Assembly (NCBI GenBank): GCA_029948255.1
Contig: JALIZF010001844.1
Location: 124,001-188,000, forward strand
Direction of reading: 5' to 3'
DNA from: Telmatactis stephensoni
Taxonomy: Eukaryota; Cnidaria; Anthozoa; Actiniaria; Isophelliidae
Length of the DNA: 64,000 bases
The position numbers and the translations under genes were made by a program. Position 1 is the first letter of the stretch. Each line of letters starts with the position of its first letter. This document shows positions 1 through 10,024 of the stretch, piece by piece. The notes under the pieces are model-generated. The model worked only from the letters and a program-made list of their open reading frames with translations, ran no database searches and was not told the origin of the DNA.

Positions 1-50
1 CAAACAACAACAACAACAACAACGAACTTTCATTCTTTTTTTCCGTTTCT

Positions 51-127
51 TTCTTTCTTTCTTTCTATCTTTCTTTCTATCTTTCTTTCTTCCTTCCTTC
101 CTTTCTTTCTTTTTGTCGTTCTCTCTC

Positions 128-216
<89 letters not shown>
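51..216. repeat. Pyrimidine microsatellite, (TTTC)n then (CT)n
   Basis: A TTTC-rich run is followed from about 120 by an almost pure CT dinucleotide array. The Arg-Glu repeat ORF read through it on the minus strand is a by-product of the repeat and is not a gene. Confidence 0.95.
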
Positions 217-220
<4 letters not shown>

Positions 221-233
221 TATGATTAACCAA

Positions 234-1443
234 ACCTTGACGGACAAAAACATCCTTCAGTTACCTTCCATCCTTTAGTTACGTACATACAAGACAACAA
301 GAACTCCCTCTTTTAGGTCCGACGTGACCGAGTGGACGTGACTGTCACATTATACCCTGTATGTCGAAATCAGCATTATCTAGAAACAAGGGGTCTAAAT
401 GTTAAGGTGACCCAGATTCAACTCCTCCAATCGAGAATGTCGTACTTTGTTCATAACATGACCGAGTAGACGTGACTGTCACATGATGATAGAGTAGAGT
501 ACGCCCGTTTGACGAAACCTGGAAGAGTAGTAAGGGTCAATTCACATGTCGAAATCAAGTTCCTGTCAGTATATATGTGAATTCGAGCAAGACCCAGCCT
601 TAAATCAAGAATACTTTGGTTCATGTTGACTGCTTTTCCTTATTTATTCCTGAAGGGTCGTAGTCTAACCCGTCTGGCAATAACCCAAATATAAAAGAAA
701 TTTCAGTAAGCTTAATAAAAGCCGGGGGAAGGCATTAGTCCTGTTTAATGAAAGGTACTGAAAATCCCCTACACATGGCAAATAATAACAATGAAGCATT
801 GCCCCACCAAAAATAATTCATCTTTGAAAATGAAATCAGTAAATTTGTTAGTATCCTACCTCGTAATTGTATTACAAAGCTACACAAGGCAGACAGATGT
901 GCTGAGATTCCAGAGGACTGCGCTTAGGTCTGCTCCAATTACTCCTTCGATTTAGTGCAATTTCTAGACTGTAGAGAATACATCTCTCGAGAAAGAGCAA
1001 TTATACACCTCGAGAAAATAATAAAAATTGATGCTGCCCTTTGAAAAATTTAAAAAACTTGACAAAACGAACGAAAATATTCAATGTTTGGTCTGTTTGG
1101 TTGACCACAAGGGTTATATGCGCACGCGCAGAGTCAAGCTCAAAGCAAACAGGAAGAACATTCCAATCATTGCAGAGTGGTTGTCTAGGAAACGAAAAAT
1201 ATTGATTGATGATTGGACGATACAGCTGAAGCTGTGTTACGCGTCGAAAACTTGAAGGTCAACATTTAGCGATATGACGGAGCAAAACCTCGAACAAACA
1301 ATTTTTTTCCGGCTGGTTTCATTATAATTCAGATAATTGTCAAGCTATTTATATTTCTATAGCCACAACAGCATACAGACGGGACAATGATAATGATTTC
1401 CATTATTAGATTATTATATTTTCTTTTCCTTTTTCTTTCTTCG

Positions 1444-1474
<31 letters not shown>

Positions 1475-1764
1475 CATTTTGTTTACATACAGTATACACA
1501 TGTACTTTTTTGATGGCTTCCTTGCAAGATTATGCTTGCAGAGTTCTACTGCTTTGCACGTGCCAGCTTTTCAGACTTTCAGAGAACACAGAAGTGTGTG
1601 TGTGTTGGGGGGGGGGGAGATGGGGGGGAGGTAAAATCATATTTACTGTAAGTTTAGGTACGATGGCTCGGACTTGGGATAGAAACTACAGAATACATCT
1701 CAACGGGGAGATTAGATCGGAGGAGTGCGTGACGCACGAACCAACAAACTGACTCTTTCCAAAC
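234..1764. other. Intergenic sequence without a recognised gene
   Basis: A short direct repeat is visible: the motif ACGTGACTGTCACAT occurs at about 336-350 and 470-484, each preceded by a similar GACCGAGT word, and ATGTCGAAATCA recurs near 361 and 547. This suggests a local duplication with a spacing of roughly 135-190 bp. An ORF at 1028-1255 has no recognisable domain. Poly-T (1447-1474) and G-rich (1606-1630) runs follow. I see no supported gene here. Confidence 0.5.
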
Positions 1765-1811
1765 TAGCCTGTGTAGGGGGGAGGGGTGGGGAAACGGCTG
1801 TACACAGGCTA
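1765..1811. repeat. Short inverted-repeat copy related to the 7008-7106 hairpin
   Basis: TAGCCTGTGTA on the left faces TACACAGGCTA on the right around a G-rich centre containing GGGGAGGGGTGGGGAAA. The same ends and G-rich arms occur in the larger near-perfect hairpin at 7008-7106, so the two are copies of one small non-autonomous repeat. Confidence 0.7.
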
Positions 1812-1931
1812 TTTCCAAATGTTCACAATTTTTGACTAAAAATCACTGTCTTTCGTCGATTTTTCAGATAAAAAGAAGTTAAAAGAATATTAATAATTAT
1901 TATTAGATATCTAAGGAAGAAAAAAAAATCG

Positions 1932-2048
1932 TGTCAGAAGTGGGATTCGAACCCACGCCTCCATTCGGAGACCAGAACGCCCGAACCCATGCAACATGGG
2001 AAGGTACGACCTTGAGTCTGGCGCCTTAGACCGCTCGGCCATCCTGAC
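1932..2048 (-). tRNA. tRNA-Leu(CAA): tRNA-Leu, anticodon CAA, with intron
   Basis: On the minus strand the molecule begins GTCAGGATGGCCGAGCGG (acceptor 5' arm and A box) and ends with the B box GGTTCGAATCC and an acceptor 3' arm that pairs over all 7 positions, then discriminator A. The anticodon stem CCAGA/TCTGG closes a 7-base loop with anticodon CAA encoded at 2012-2014. A long variable arm, typical of leucine tRNAs, is present. A 33-base intron at 1978-2010 interrupts the gene one base 3' of the anticodon, the usual place for nuclear tRNA introns. The mature length is 84 bases. The intron itself can fold (CCCATG/CATGGG around TTG). Introns are common in eukaryotic tRNA-Leu(CAA) genes, so this is probably functional. 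The CCA end is not encoded, as expected. Confidence 0.97.
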
Positions 2049-2306
2049 ACTTATGAGTTGTTATGTTCTGAATTCTAGTTTTATTTCAAAACTTATGAAA
2101 TCTTAACTTAAATGTTTCATTTCTTTTGAAATCATTGTTTTGTGGACTCAAAAGCTATATTTTATGTTAATTTGTGAAGTTTAATGTGTAAGATGGCTGA
2201 TTCAAAATAGATTTATCGTCTGAAAAGCATCAAGATTGCTAAGTCGTGCCCATACCTTTACCAACTTTCACATGAAACGCCTGGGCAATTTCAGTTCTTG
2301 TCAAAC

Positions 2307-5300
2307 ATGCTTCAATCCTGTAGAAAATCTCTGCCTATTATTTCTACATTTAGAGAACCTTCAAGGTTTTTAAAGAAAGAAAAACTACCATCTATACGAT
2401 GTGGTGTTCTTCAAAGCACAGAAGACAACGGCTGTCATTCGAATGACAGATGTTTTCCCGGTAAAAGAGTTCACATTTGCTTTCGAGTAGATCCAATCTT
2501 TGCAAGTCTAATATGGACGTTATTTAACGAATCGGAGAGTTTTTGCATGAGTATGACTCTGTGGATATATAATCTGTGGAAAAGTGAAGAAGAATTATGT
2601 GGTAATTATAAGAGTTAAAATAATCTTTGTGTACTGCCCCGGTTTTGGGGGGGGGGGGGGGGGGGGACTGGGTATGCTCGTCGTAATCTCTTAGCTAGGG
2701 TAAAAATCAGCGATTTGGTATCTTTTAGGGCGTTAAAATTGAACTCTAGTTTTAGCATTTCCTGGTCTCTCATAGGATAGGGTATCAAAAGAGCCCATCT
2801 TGTTCGCAATTCGGAAGAAATTTGCCCAACAAAAGCATGTAGACTGTTAAATATTTGTATGTTCATCATAAATGTTGCATAAATACCCATAGCAAATCTT
2901 TTGAAAAACTGTTTAATGCAGTTATGCATTCAGGTAAATTCCCTCAACGTTGGAATGATGGAATTATTTCACCAATTTTTAAAGCTGGAGCAAATGATGA
3001 CCCCAATAATTATAGAGGCATAACAGTCAATAGTTGTTTGGGAAAATTTTTTACGTTAGCTTTAAATTCTCGATTAACTGGTTTTTTAGAATTGAATAAC
3101 ATTATCAATCCAAATCAAATCGGATTCCGTGCATCATATAGGACTGCAGATCATATTTTTGTAATTAAAACTTTAACAGATTCTTATTTCAAAGAAGGAA
3201 AGAAAATGTATGCTTGCTTTAATTGTTGACTTTCGGAAAGCATATGATTCGATCTGGAGAAATGGTCTGTTTTATAAACTTATTAAATTAGGTGTAAGCA
3301 AACAGTTTCTTTCATTAATCATTCATATGTACCAAAATATAAAATGTTGTGTTAAAACAACAGAAGGTATAACTAGTTTTTTTGATTCAGTTATAGGAGT
3401 AAAACAAGGATGCAACTTAAGCCCTAATCTTTTCAATATTTTTGTAAATGATATTCCTCATATATTTGATCAAAACTGTGACCCAGTGATATTAGGGAAT
3501 ACTAGCACCAACTGCTTATTATATGCAGATGACTTAGTTTTACTATCGGAGAGTGCAGAAGGGTTGCAGAATTGTTTAAATACATTATATCAATATTCAA
3601 AAAAATGGAAACTTAATATAAATACAAAGAAAACGAAATCAATGGTGTTTAATAAAGCAGGTCATAAAAAAGAAGTTAACTGCACTTTTGGAAATGAAAA
3701 AATTCCTACAGTTTTCTCTTTTACTTATCTGGGAACAACTTTAACTCCTTCAGGTTCTTTTGCCGTAAACCAGGAAAACGCTTACAACAAAGGTCTCAGA
3801 GTTGTTTTCAGTATTTTAAAAGATTTTAATCCACAAAATGGTACCTCTATTCAATTACTTTTGAAATTATTTGACACTCTCGTACGTCCGGTTTTACTCT
3901 ATAATAGTGAAGTATGGGGAGGATATATAAAGAATATTAATTCTTTTTCAAAGTTTAAAGACAATATATTTACAGCTAATCTAATAAGTGAAAAGCTACA
4001 TCTCAAAATGTGCAAAATGATTCTTGGTGTTAATTCAACAACCACAACATTGGCAGTTAGAGCAGAATTAAATCGTTTCCCTTTACATATTTCTATCTAT
4101 ATCTCAATGATCAACTTTTTCACTCATTTGATTAGTCATCAAGAAAATCCCATTCTTTCACAAGCATTACGAATTTCTAAAAATTTGAATGATAGTGGAC
4201 ATTTTTCTTGGTATACTACTTTATCCTATTTAGTAAAATTAGGTCAATTTAATTTAATGGAAATTCATGACAAATCATTTACCAGACAATTTAGTACTTT
4301 TCTCAAAAACATTTACATGAGTGACTGGGAAAAAGAAACAGGGAGAATAAGATCAGGGGAAATTAAATCAAAAGTAGAATTATTTTTAAGTGTAAAATAC
4401 AAACCTCATTTTGAGGAATATTTAGATATGATCAAAGATTTTAAAGTACGATCATCCGTTTCAAAGTTTAGAATGTCTGCCCATAGCTTCCCAATTGAAA
4501 AAGGGAGACATTTGAATATTGAAAGGGATAAAAGGAAATGTGACATTTGTGAAAGTGGAGAAATTGGCGATGAATTTCACTATTTTTTCAAATGTTCCAA
4601 CAATAATTTTATTCAAATTAGAAAACAATTCATGAATAAGATATTAGAAACAAACTCAATTTTTGAGATGTTTGATTACCAAAATGTATTTAAATATATA
4701 GTAAATATGAAGGATAAAAATATAATAAAAATAAGTAGTCAATATATATACGAACTACTAGAATGCTATAGGTTAGTTAAATTAGTTACAAATACAAAAT
4801 GAATATAATTATTATTGTATTACTTACAGTTACTGTTAATATTTTAAATATATATCTATTTATATATACAAATAGAACTAATTTCAAATAGGGATATCAA
4901 ACTCAATATAGATTTGAATCAGACCTGAAGTTAGATGATATACTTATATATATTTAGATATATATATATATATATATATATTTAGAAATATGCATTTATT
5001 CTCTGTTGTTGTTTTTTATTTAATTATTGGACCATACTCATGTATGAAAATACCAAAGTACCAATAATAAAGTTATTGTATTGTATTGTATTGTATCATA
5101 ATATTGTTCATTAGCTTGTGATCCCTGGTATCTCTTAGGGGTTAAAAATTGTCCAGTCACGCCCTTCTTAAGAGACTTAATTACGGTATCTTTTAGGGGT
5201 ATTTTTTTTAAATTTGCGACGAGCATTACCCAATCCTTTTACAATAGAGTCCCCCCCCCCCCAGGTGTACTGAGCACATGTTCCCAGAAAGTAAAAAGCT

Positions 5301-8300
5301 AATAGTGTACGTCCACTAAAAAGTATCAGTATCAAACCAATTTATGGTATACTAACAGTGAATATTTCGTACCCTAAAAATCTTTCTTTGATCTTTTTAA
5401 GGAGACAACCATAATCTTCAAATCAGGAATGACAGATATTTTAGACTATATTACACCAAGACTGATCATTCAAGTTACAGCCAGCCTTGTTTGAAGTTAA
5501 ATGTCAATTTCCAGTTATTTTGCCACAGTACATTTGGTTTAATGTCTGATATCAGATGGTAAGGAAAACATGACATGTTTACAAGCTTAGGCCGTCACAC
5601 CAAGGTCATGTAATAGATGATTTAGCAAATGTAACTTAAAAGGGAATTCATGCCGTGTGGACTGACAAATTTTGCTTGAAATGACCATTAATGTCACTGA
5701 CGTCAAAGAGAGGACATATGGAAAGGAAGTGAGATGGCATCCTGAGCAATATTTGTCAGTGGTATAAGACACAACAAATGGATATGACATATTCATCATT
5801 TCATATCTTTCTTGCAATATTGGAATTGTATTTTGCAAAATATTATCAGCCTAGCTATTATAAGCAGCCATTAATCTCTCTCTCTCCCCAAACCCTGCAC
5901 ATTCTCCACCATCTATGTTTGAGTGTAGAAAAGACTTTAAATGTAAGACCAGACATTTTGTTTATTGAATGTAAACTGTATAACAGGTATAAGAGATTAC
6001 AACATCTGGTGATTGAGTGTATGGTGCTTCATGATATCATGTCTTGGTTATCAACACTTGGTGGTGCGTACTCATCACTAGGAGAGCAAAGTGTAATGTT
6101 TGTAAGTTGTAAAGAAATTTGAGGATAATGCTCCCATTTCAAGTTACTTTTTGCTCAATATGCCATTGTTAGCCTAGTCCAGATGCTGGATCCCCTCCTT
6201 CAACACTCTTTAATTTGGGCTTCCTGTGTCACAGAAAGGACATGACAGAAGCCCAAATTAAAAAGTGGAGTGGCAAAGGGTCCAGCATCTAGACCAGTGT
6301 TAGCCTTGATTGTGCATAAACTTTAGGAACAGTACAAATAAGCAAATACTTTCTCAGATCATGGAATTGAGGTCTGGGGGGGGGGGGGGGGGGAGAGTCA
6401 ATTGTTAAAGGATTGGGTATGCTCATCGTATCTCTTAGGAATAAAAATCAGCAATCTGGTATCTTTTAGGGCATCAAAATATTGAAGTTTAGAGTTTTAG
6501 CATTTCCTGGTCTAGACTTATGGTATCTAAAGAGCCCTGTCATCGTTTATTATCTTGTTCTCAAATGGAAGAAATGTGCCCAACAAAAGTATGTCGACAG
6601 CTTAATTTTATGTTCATCATCATAATGTTCAATTAGCTTGTTATCGCTGGCATCTCTAAGGGGTTAAAAAATTATCCAGCCACACGTACTCTTCTTAAAA
6701 GGCTTCTGGCACACATGAAGGCCAAGCAGCTGCCATATACAATACATGGATCTGCTGTAGATTATTTATTTATTTATATTTATTTATTTTTACTTATTCA
6801 TTTATTTATTTATATATTTATTTATTATTGTTTTGTTTCAGTCACAAAAAGCCGGTAGTATATCTCAACACCAGTTGTTGATAGCATTGAAATTGGACAA
6901 TCCTGCATTAGTAGCTCAGTGTAAAGTATTTTTTGCAATGAGCATGGTACAAAGAGGTCACCTAAAAACAGCTATTAAAATTATCAGGTATTGATATATC
7001 CTACAAGGTAGCCTGTGTACAGCCATTTCCCACCCCTCCCCCTATGGGGAAAATTGGGTTTTTCCCCATATGGGGGAGGGGTGGGAAATGGCTGTACACA
7101 GGCTACCCACAAGGATGGGTTACTCAGGCATCTGGTGATGGGAAGGTGGATTTATGAAACTAAAAATGCTAAACTCTAAAAAGGCCAGTGTTCCCAAGAC
7201 CAACCCCAAAAAGGCAAAAGCTAAGCCTCCTCAGCAAGCATCACTGTGCGTTTTCTCTGTTCTTGGGATTCCTGTCTATTTCATTATCAGTCCCCTCACG
7301 GTCAATATAATCATTATAAATTGAAGGAAGCACAATAACCGTTGCTAAAGGAACCCAAGGGGTTGCTTGTGGAGGAGGCTAGCAAAAGCCAGATTTTGAC
7401 ATTTCAAATCTCTGAAAAATCATGTGTTGCCACACCCAAACCTTAAAAAGGCATAAGACAGATTTTGACTTAATTTTCAGAACTCTAAAAATTGAAATCA
7501 TGTGTTGCCTGGGATGATACTACCTTTTAGGGATCATTTTTAAATTAAAATTTCCGATGAGCATCTCCATCCTTCTAATAATTATAGGAGTCCCTGGTGA
7601 TCCTTGTTCTCATGTTGCATTATTTGCTAAATAAGTGTAATTATAACAAATCAACTTCATATTTTCAATTTTAATGTTTGGGAGTTAGACTTAACAGTTT
7701 TATGCATTCATTCCATTTTGTAGACAACAATATGCCCTTGCAAAAAATGGTATTCATGACCCAAAGGTATCAGTATCCGGTCAACTTGCGCCAGACCGAT
7801 TTGCCCACACCAACTCGCCCATGCATTTAAAATACTTAATGATACTATAAGTGACAACTTAGTGTTAAGTCCACACCTACAGCTACAATCCAGTTAAGGT
7901 TTTAATATGATATATGTAATATGAAACTGACAGTAAAAGAACTGAAAATTAGCAAAAATATTGTCAAAATGTGTGGGTGATTTTGTGTGGGCAAGTTGGT
8001 CTATGGGCAAGTTGACTGAGTATTAATTCTTGAATGTATGGTCCTGTTAATTAATAATTGCCTTAATTTATTGTGCTTTTCATTCATTTTCCTATCCCTC
8101 CATATGCATTCATTTATCCACCCTTCCATTCTGAACCCTCAATCCATGCTTTATATATTAGAATCTAGAACCCATCCATTTGCAGTACCAACAGCCCAGG
8201 GAAGGGGGGAGGGGAGGGAGGGGTACTCTGGAACAGGGTCTATAAAATCATAATCACTCTCATTGGAACAGCCAGGGTATATATTTTTCAAAGTTCGTAA

Positions 8301-9498
8301 CTACATGTCAACTAGTAAAATGAGTCAGGAAACCAGAGTAAAGAACTAGTCAATGTTAAAATCCCTTGTGTAGTTAAAAAAGTCCCCAAAAACGTTTATA
8401 TGTCTTTTTTGAACAAGGTATTGTAGAGTATTCACTCTGGAACAGGGTATTGATTTTTAAAATTTTGCTGTGGAAGAGGGTCAGGATTTGAGGGGCTCAA
8501 CGGCACATCCCTACCCAAAACTGGAAGGATTACCCCCCAGACCAACAGAATGGTTTAGAATCCTGTTGTCTGTAAACAGCAGATGTTACCTTCCAGCTCA
8601 CCCATGGGTTTCATAGAAAAGTTGTGTGAGACCCAAGGGTGAGTGGGTGAAGTAGTGTCTACTGATATGCCAAAAGATGTGGCATTTCAAAAATTAATAG
8701 TGATTTTTCAATTAAAGTACCCGTACTGATGATATAATGGATTTTGATTGCAATATCTAGTAAAAATGGTTACAAAACTAGCCTCCTCCGCCGGCAACTC
8801 CTTTTATCTCTTGGGCTTCCTGTTGCAAAGATGAGAGACGGGGACCCAGTCCCCTCTCCTCAGCATAACAAAGGAAACCCAAGGGTAAAGAAAGCCCATG
8901 AGTTGCCTGCGGAGGAGGCTATTACAAAACTTGTCATCTTAAATATTTTGAAACAACTGAACTGTGGTTTAGTCCGAAAGATACATACGACTGCCATGCC
9001 CACAAACGTCTGTGACTCCACCCACAAACACGAACAAATGGTTTGATCTGAAATATGAATTCTTAAAATAATGCTAAAAATATTTCTTCGTGTTTGTGGG
9101 TGGAGTCACAGACGTTTGTGGGCGTGGCACTCGTATGTTATTTTTAATCAAAAGCTCGGTTCGGTGGTTTCCGTCACTAGTATAATGCCCTGAAAAACAT
9201 AATTTACATCATTAATAGCTCATCTCAATGGATGTTTGACATCTTGTTCTCTCAGCTTATTGCATCTTGTCAAGCAGTTTGGAATAAAATTAGATATATG
9301 AAACAGCTCAAGGTAAGACAACTTACATTATTTTAAAAACCCAGATGATGTCACTGTCACCATGGTGATGGGCCTGAATAATAAAAGTGATATCACTGAT
9401 CAATAATATGGTTGATGAGAATTTTTAATTTCTTGCAGGTCAAATTAAAAAGTCCCAGTGCAAATGTATTAGCTGGCCAGACTAGTGATCAATCATAA
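2307..9498 (+). CDS. Spliced gene for a conserved-looking 210-residue protein of unknown function
   Basis: Model: exons 2307-2460, 5929-6101, 6842-6987, 7724-7766, 9256-9312 and 9439-9498, with GT/AG borders, no phase clash at any junction, 211 codons including TAA. The last five exons are well supported. They encode a helical protein with segments such as FIECKLYNRYKRLQHLVIEC, SWLSTLGGAYSSLGE, SQHQLLIALKLDNPALVAQC and ASCQAVWNKIRYMKQLK. I do not recognise the family. The first exon is less certain. It begins with a basic, arginine/lysine-rich stretch that could be a mitochondrial presequence (inference), and its phase fits exon 2. Exon 2 stays open further upstream (reading SPQTLHILHHLCLSVEKTL), so its acceptor may lie 5' of 5929 and other upstream exons may exist. 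A poly-G element carrying a LINE sits in intron 1. An AATAAA lies 23 bases after the stop. Confidence 0.6.
2872..5094 (+). mobile_element. 5'-truncated non-LTR retrotransposon (LINE)
   Basis: The body contains a reverse transcriptase reading frame and a 3' UTR. It ends with AATAAAGTTATTG and TTGTA repeats at about 5066-5094, a typical LINE tail. The flanks share ATCATAA (2865-2871 and 5095-5101), consistent with a short target-site duplication. Comparison with the uninterrupted relative at 6376-6700 shows that the surrounding element reads continuously across this point. The 5' part of the LINE (endonuclease and start of RT) is missing. The clade is not resolved by eye. Confidence 0.85.
2873..4802 (+). 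pseudogene. LINE reverse transcriptase, truncated and frame-shifted
   Basis: The first open stretch (to about 3220) carries the RT start motif NNYRGITVNSCLGK. The second (3210-4802, 530 codons, TGA) carries motif A in VDFRKAYDSIW, motif B in GVKQGCNLSPNLFN and the catalytic YADD in LLYADDLVLLSES. A Cys/His cluster (CDICESGEIGDEFHYFFKC) near the C-terminus is typical of LINE ORF2 tails. The two stretches overlap in different frames near 3215-3229, consistent with a single-base insertion between the RT start and motif A. With the endonuclease also missing, the copy cannot be autonomous. Confidence 0.85.
5273..5928. other. Intronic or intergenic sequence, nothing recognised
   Basis: This lies between the poly-G element and the accepted start of exon 2 of the unknown gene. 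From about 5866 the exon frame is already open, so part of 5866-5928 may be coding if the acceptor lies further upstream. No other coding or RNA signal was seen. Confidence 0.4.
6174..6297. repeat. Inverted-repeat element (MITE-like)
   Basis: CTAGTCCAGATGCTGGATCC on the left is answered by the inverse (GGTCCAGCATCTAGACCAG) on the right. An inner pair, TTTAATTTGGGCTTC and GAAGCCCAAATTAAA, makes a nested hairpin. The element is intronic. Confidence 0.8.
6376..6700. repeat. Poly-G-ended element, right end lost
   Basis: A run of 20 or so G residues is followed by GGGTATGCTCATCG, GGTATCTTTTAGGGC, CATTTCCTGGTCT and GCCCAACAAAAGTATG in the same order as in the 2637-5264 copy. The continuity of TTCATCATCATAATGTTC here gives the empty site for the LINE insertion at 2872. 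No matching C-rich right end is found nearby. A degenerate right end of the same family is visible around 7510-7600. Confidence 0.7.
6769..6833. repeat. (TTTA)n-like microsatellite
   Basis: Imperfect TATTTATT array in the polypyrimidine region ahead of the exon that begins at 6842. Confidence 0.8.
7008..7106. repeat. Near-perfect hairpin of 46-bp arms
   Basis: GTAGCCTGTGTACAGCC and its complement bound arms that include CCACCCCTCCCCCTATGGGG. The loop is only about 7 bases. It begins about 20 bases after the end of the exon at 6842-6987, so a transcript of this intron would carry a stable stem-loop close to the splice donor. A second, decayed copy is at 1765-1811. Confidence 0.9.
7223..7383. 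repeat. MITE-like element, AGCCTCCTC ends, copy 1
   Basis: The ends AGCCTCCTCAGCAAGCA and the inverse TTGTGGAGGAGGCTAGC bound a 161-bp AT-rich core containing TCTTGGGATTCCTG facing GGAACCCAAGG. It is the same family as 8779-8931. Confidence 0.75.
7510..7605. repeat. Right end of a poly-G-family element, decayed
   Basis: CTACCTTTTAGGGATCATTT, CCGATGAGCATCTCCATCC and ATAGGAGTCCCTGG match the right end of the 42323-42709 element. The left end of this copy is not clear. Confidence 0.55.
8195..8545. repeat. G-rich-ended repeat with AACAGGGTAT words
   Basis: A GGGGGGAGGGG run and GGGTACTCTGGAACAGGGT open the repeat. GGAACAGGGTATTGATTTTT recurs near 8440, and the right end is TGGAAGGATTACCCCCCAG. 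A related arrangement lies at 39443-39890. It is intronic in the unknown gene. Confidence 0.5.
8779..8931. repeat. MITE-like element, TAGCCTCCTCCGC ends, copy 2
   Basis: TAGCCTCCTCCGCCGGCAAC faces GTTGCCTGCGGAGGAGGCTA, and the inner TTGGGCTTCC faces GGAAACCCAAG. The arms are cleaner than in the copy at 7223-7383. Confidence 0.85.
8983..9138. repeat. MITE-like inverted repeat with long arms
   Basis: Left arm ACATACGACTGCCATGCCCA through TGTTCGTG-type sequence; the right arm is its inverse ending GGCGTGGCACTCGTATGT. The arms are about 50 bp with an AT-rich centre. It lies in the intron before the exon at 9256. Confidence 0.85.
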
Positions 9499-9520
9499 AA
9501 CAATCCATCAATTTCTTACT

Positions 9521-9526
9521 AATAAA
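9521..9526 (+). promoter_or_regulatory. Polyadenylation signal AATAAA
   Basis: The first AATAAA lies 23 bases past the TAA at 9496-9498 of the unknown spliced gene. It fits a short 3' UTR, and the MITE that starts at 9532 would then be just past or at the cleavage region. Confidence 0.55.
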
Positions 9527-9531
9527 TAAAT

Positions 9532-9682
9532 AATGAAGGGTTCCACATGAAAATGGCCTAAGTGACTTTTTTGATATTTTTTCAATAGTATAAAATGGTA
9601 TAATTAACTTTCCTATGCTGGAAAAATTAATCTCAGGACATCCATCAAAAGTCACTTAGGTCATTTTCACAGGGAACCCTTC
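9532..9682. repeat. MITE-like element, AATGAAGGGTTC ends, copy 1
   Basis: AATGAAGGGTTCCACATGAA faces the inverse of TTCACAGGGAACCCTTC. The inner pair CCTAAGTGACTTTTTTGAT and ATCAAAAGTCACTTAGG extends the arms. A second copy is at 32878-33033. Confidence 0.85.
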
Positions 9683-9900
9683 TTTTATAATACTGTTAAG
9701 GCCTGGACAGATGGTGCCCTTTTTCTTGCAATATTGTGTTACATAAACCGTGTCCACCCCATTTTAGTTGTGCACAAAGTTACAGAGTTTGGACTCAATT
9801 CTACTCCTGTGAAACCAGTTACATGGGACTGTTGCAGGAATGGGCACCTGGTGGTAACTTTTGGTTGTATGCATTTGTTGATTGATGCAGAAAAAGCTGC

Positions 9901-10024
9901 AGGGCCCGGCCCAGTTGTTCGAAAGGCGATTAGCACTATCCCAGGATTAAATCTAAAGAAAACTATTGACTTTAACCCAGGATTACAGGTGTAACTCTAA
10001 TCACTCTTCAAACAACTGGGCCCA
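9901..10024. repeat. MITE-like element, GGGCCCAGTTGTT ends
   Basis: GCCCAGTTGTTCGAAAGGCG on the left faces AAACAACTGGGCCCAGG on the right, with CCCAGGATTAAA and TTAACCCAGGATT words inside. It resembles widespread GGGCCCAGTTG MITEs of aquatic invertebrates (from general knowledge, not checked). Confidence 0.75.

Larger units (their letters stand above)
2637..5264. mobile_element. Poly-G-ended non-autonomous element, split by a LINE
   Basis: The left end is a G run followed by a GGGTATGCTCGTCG-type subterminal sequence, and the right end is its inverse (GACGAGCATTACCC, then GAGTCCCCC). The flanks carry the same 8 bases, GTGTACTG, at 2629-2636 and 5265-5272. Without the LINE inserted at 2872-5094 the element is about 400 bp, close to the 387-bp copy at 42323-42709. 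Internal landmarks shared among copies are GGTATCTTTTAGGG, CATTTCCTGGTCT and the word GCCCAACAAAAG. An 8-bp duplication fits hAT-like transposition, but the superfamily is an inference. Confidence 0.8.

Noticed and set aside
30..233. 67-codon Arg-Glu repeat ORF on the minus strand
   Set aside because: It is the translation of the CT microsatellite.
1028..1255. 75-codon plus-strand ORF
   Set aside because: No domain, no splice context and no paralogue in the window. It could be an exon, but nothing supports it.
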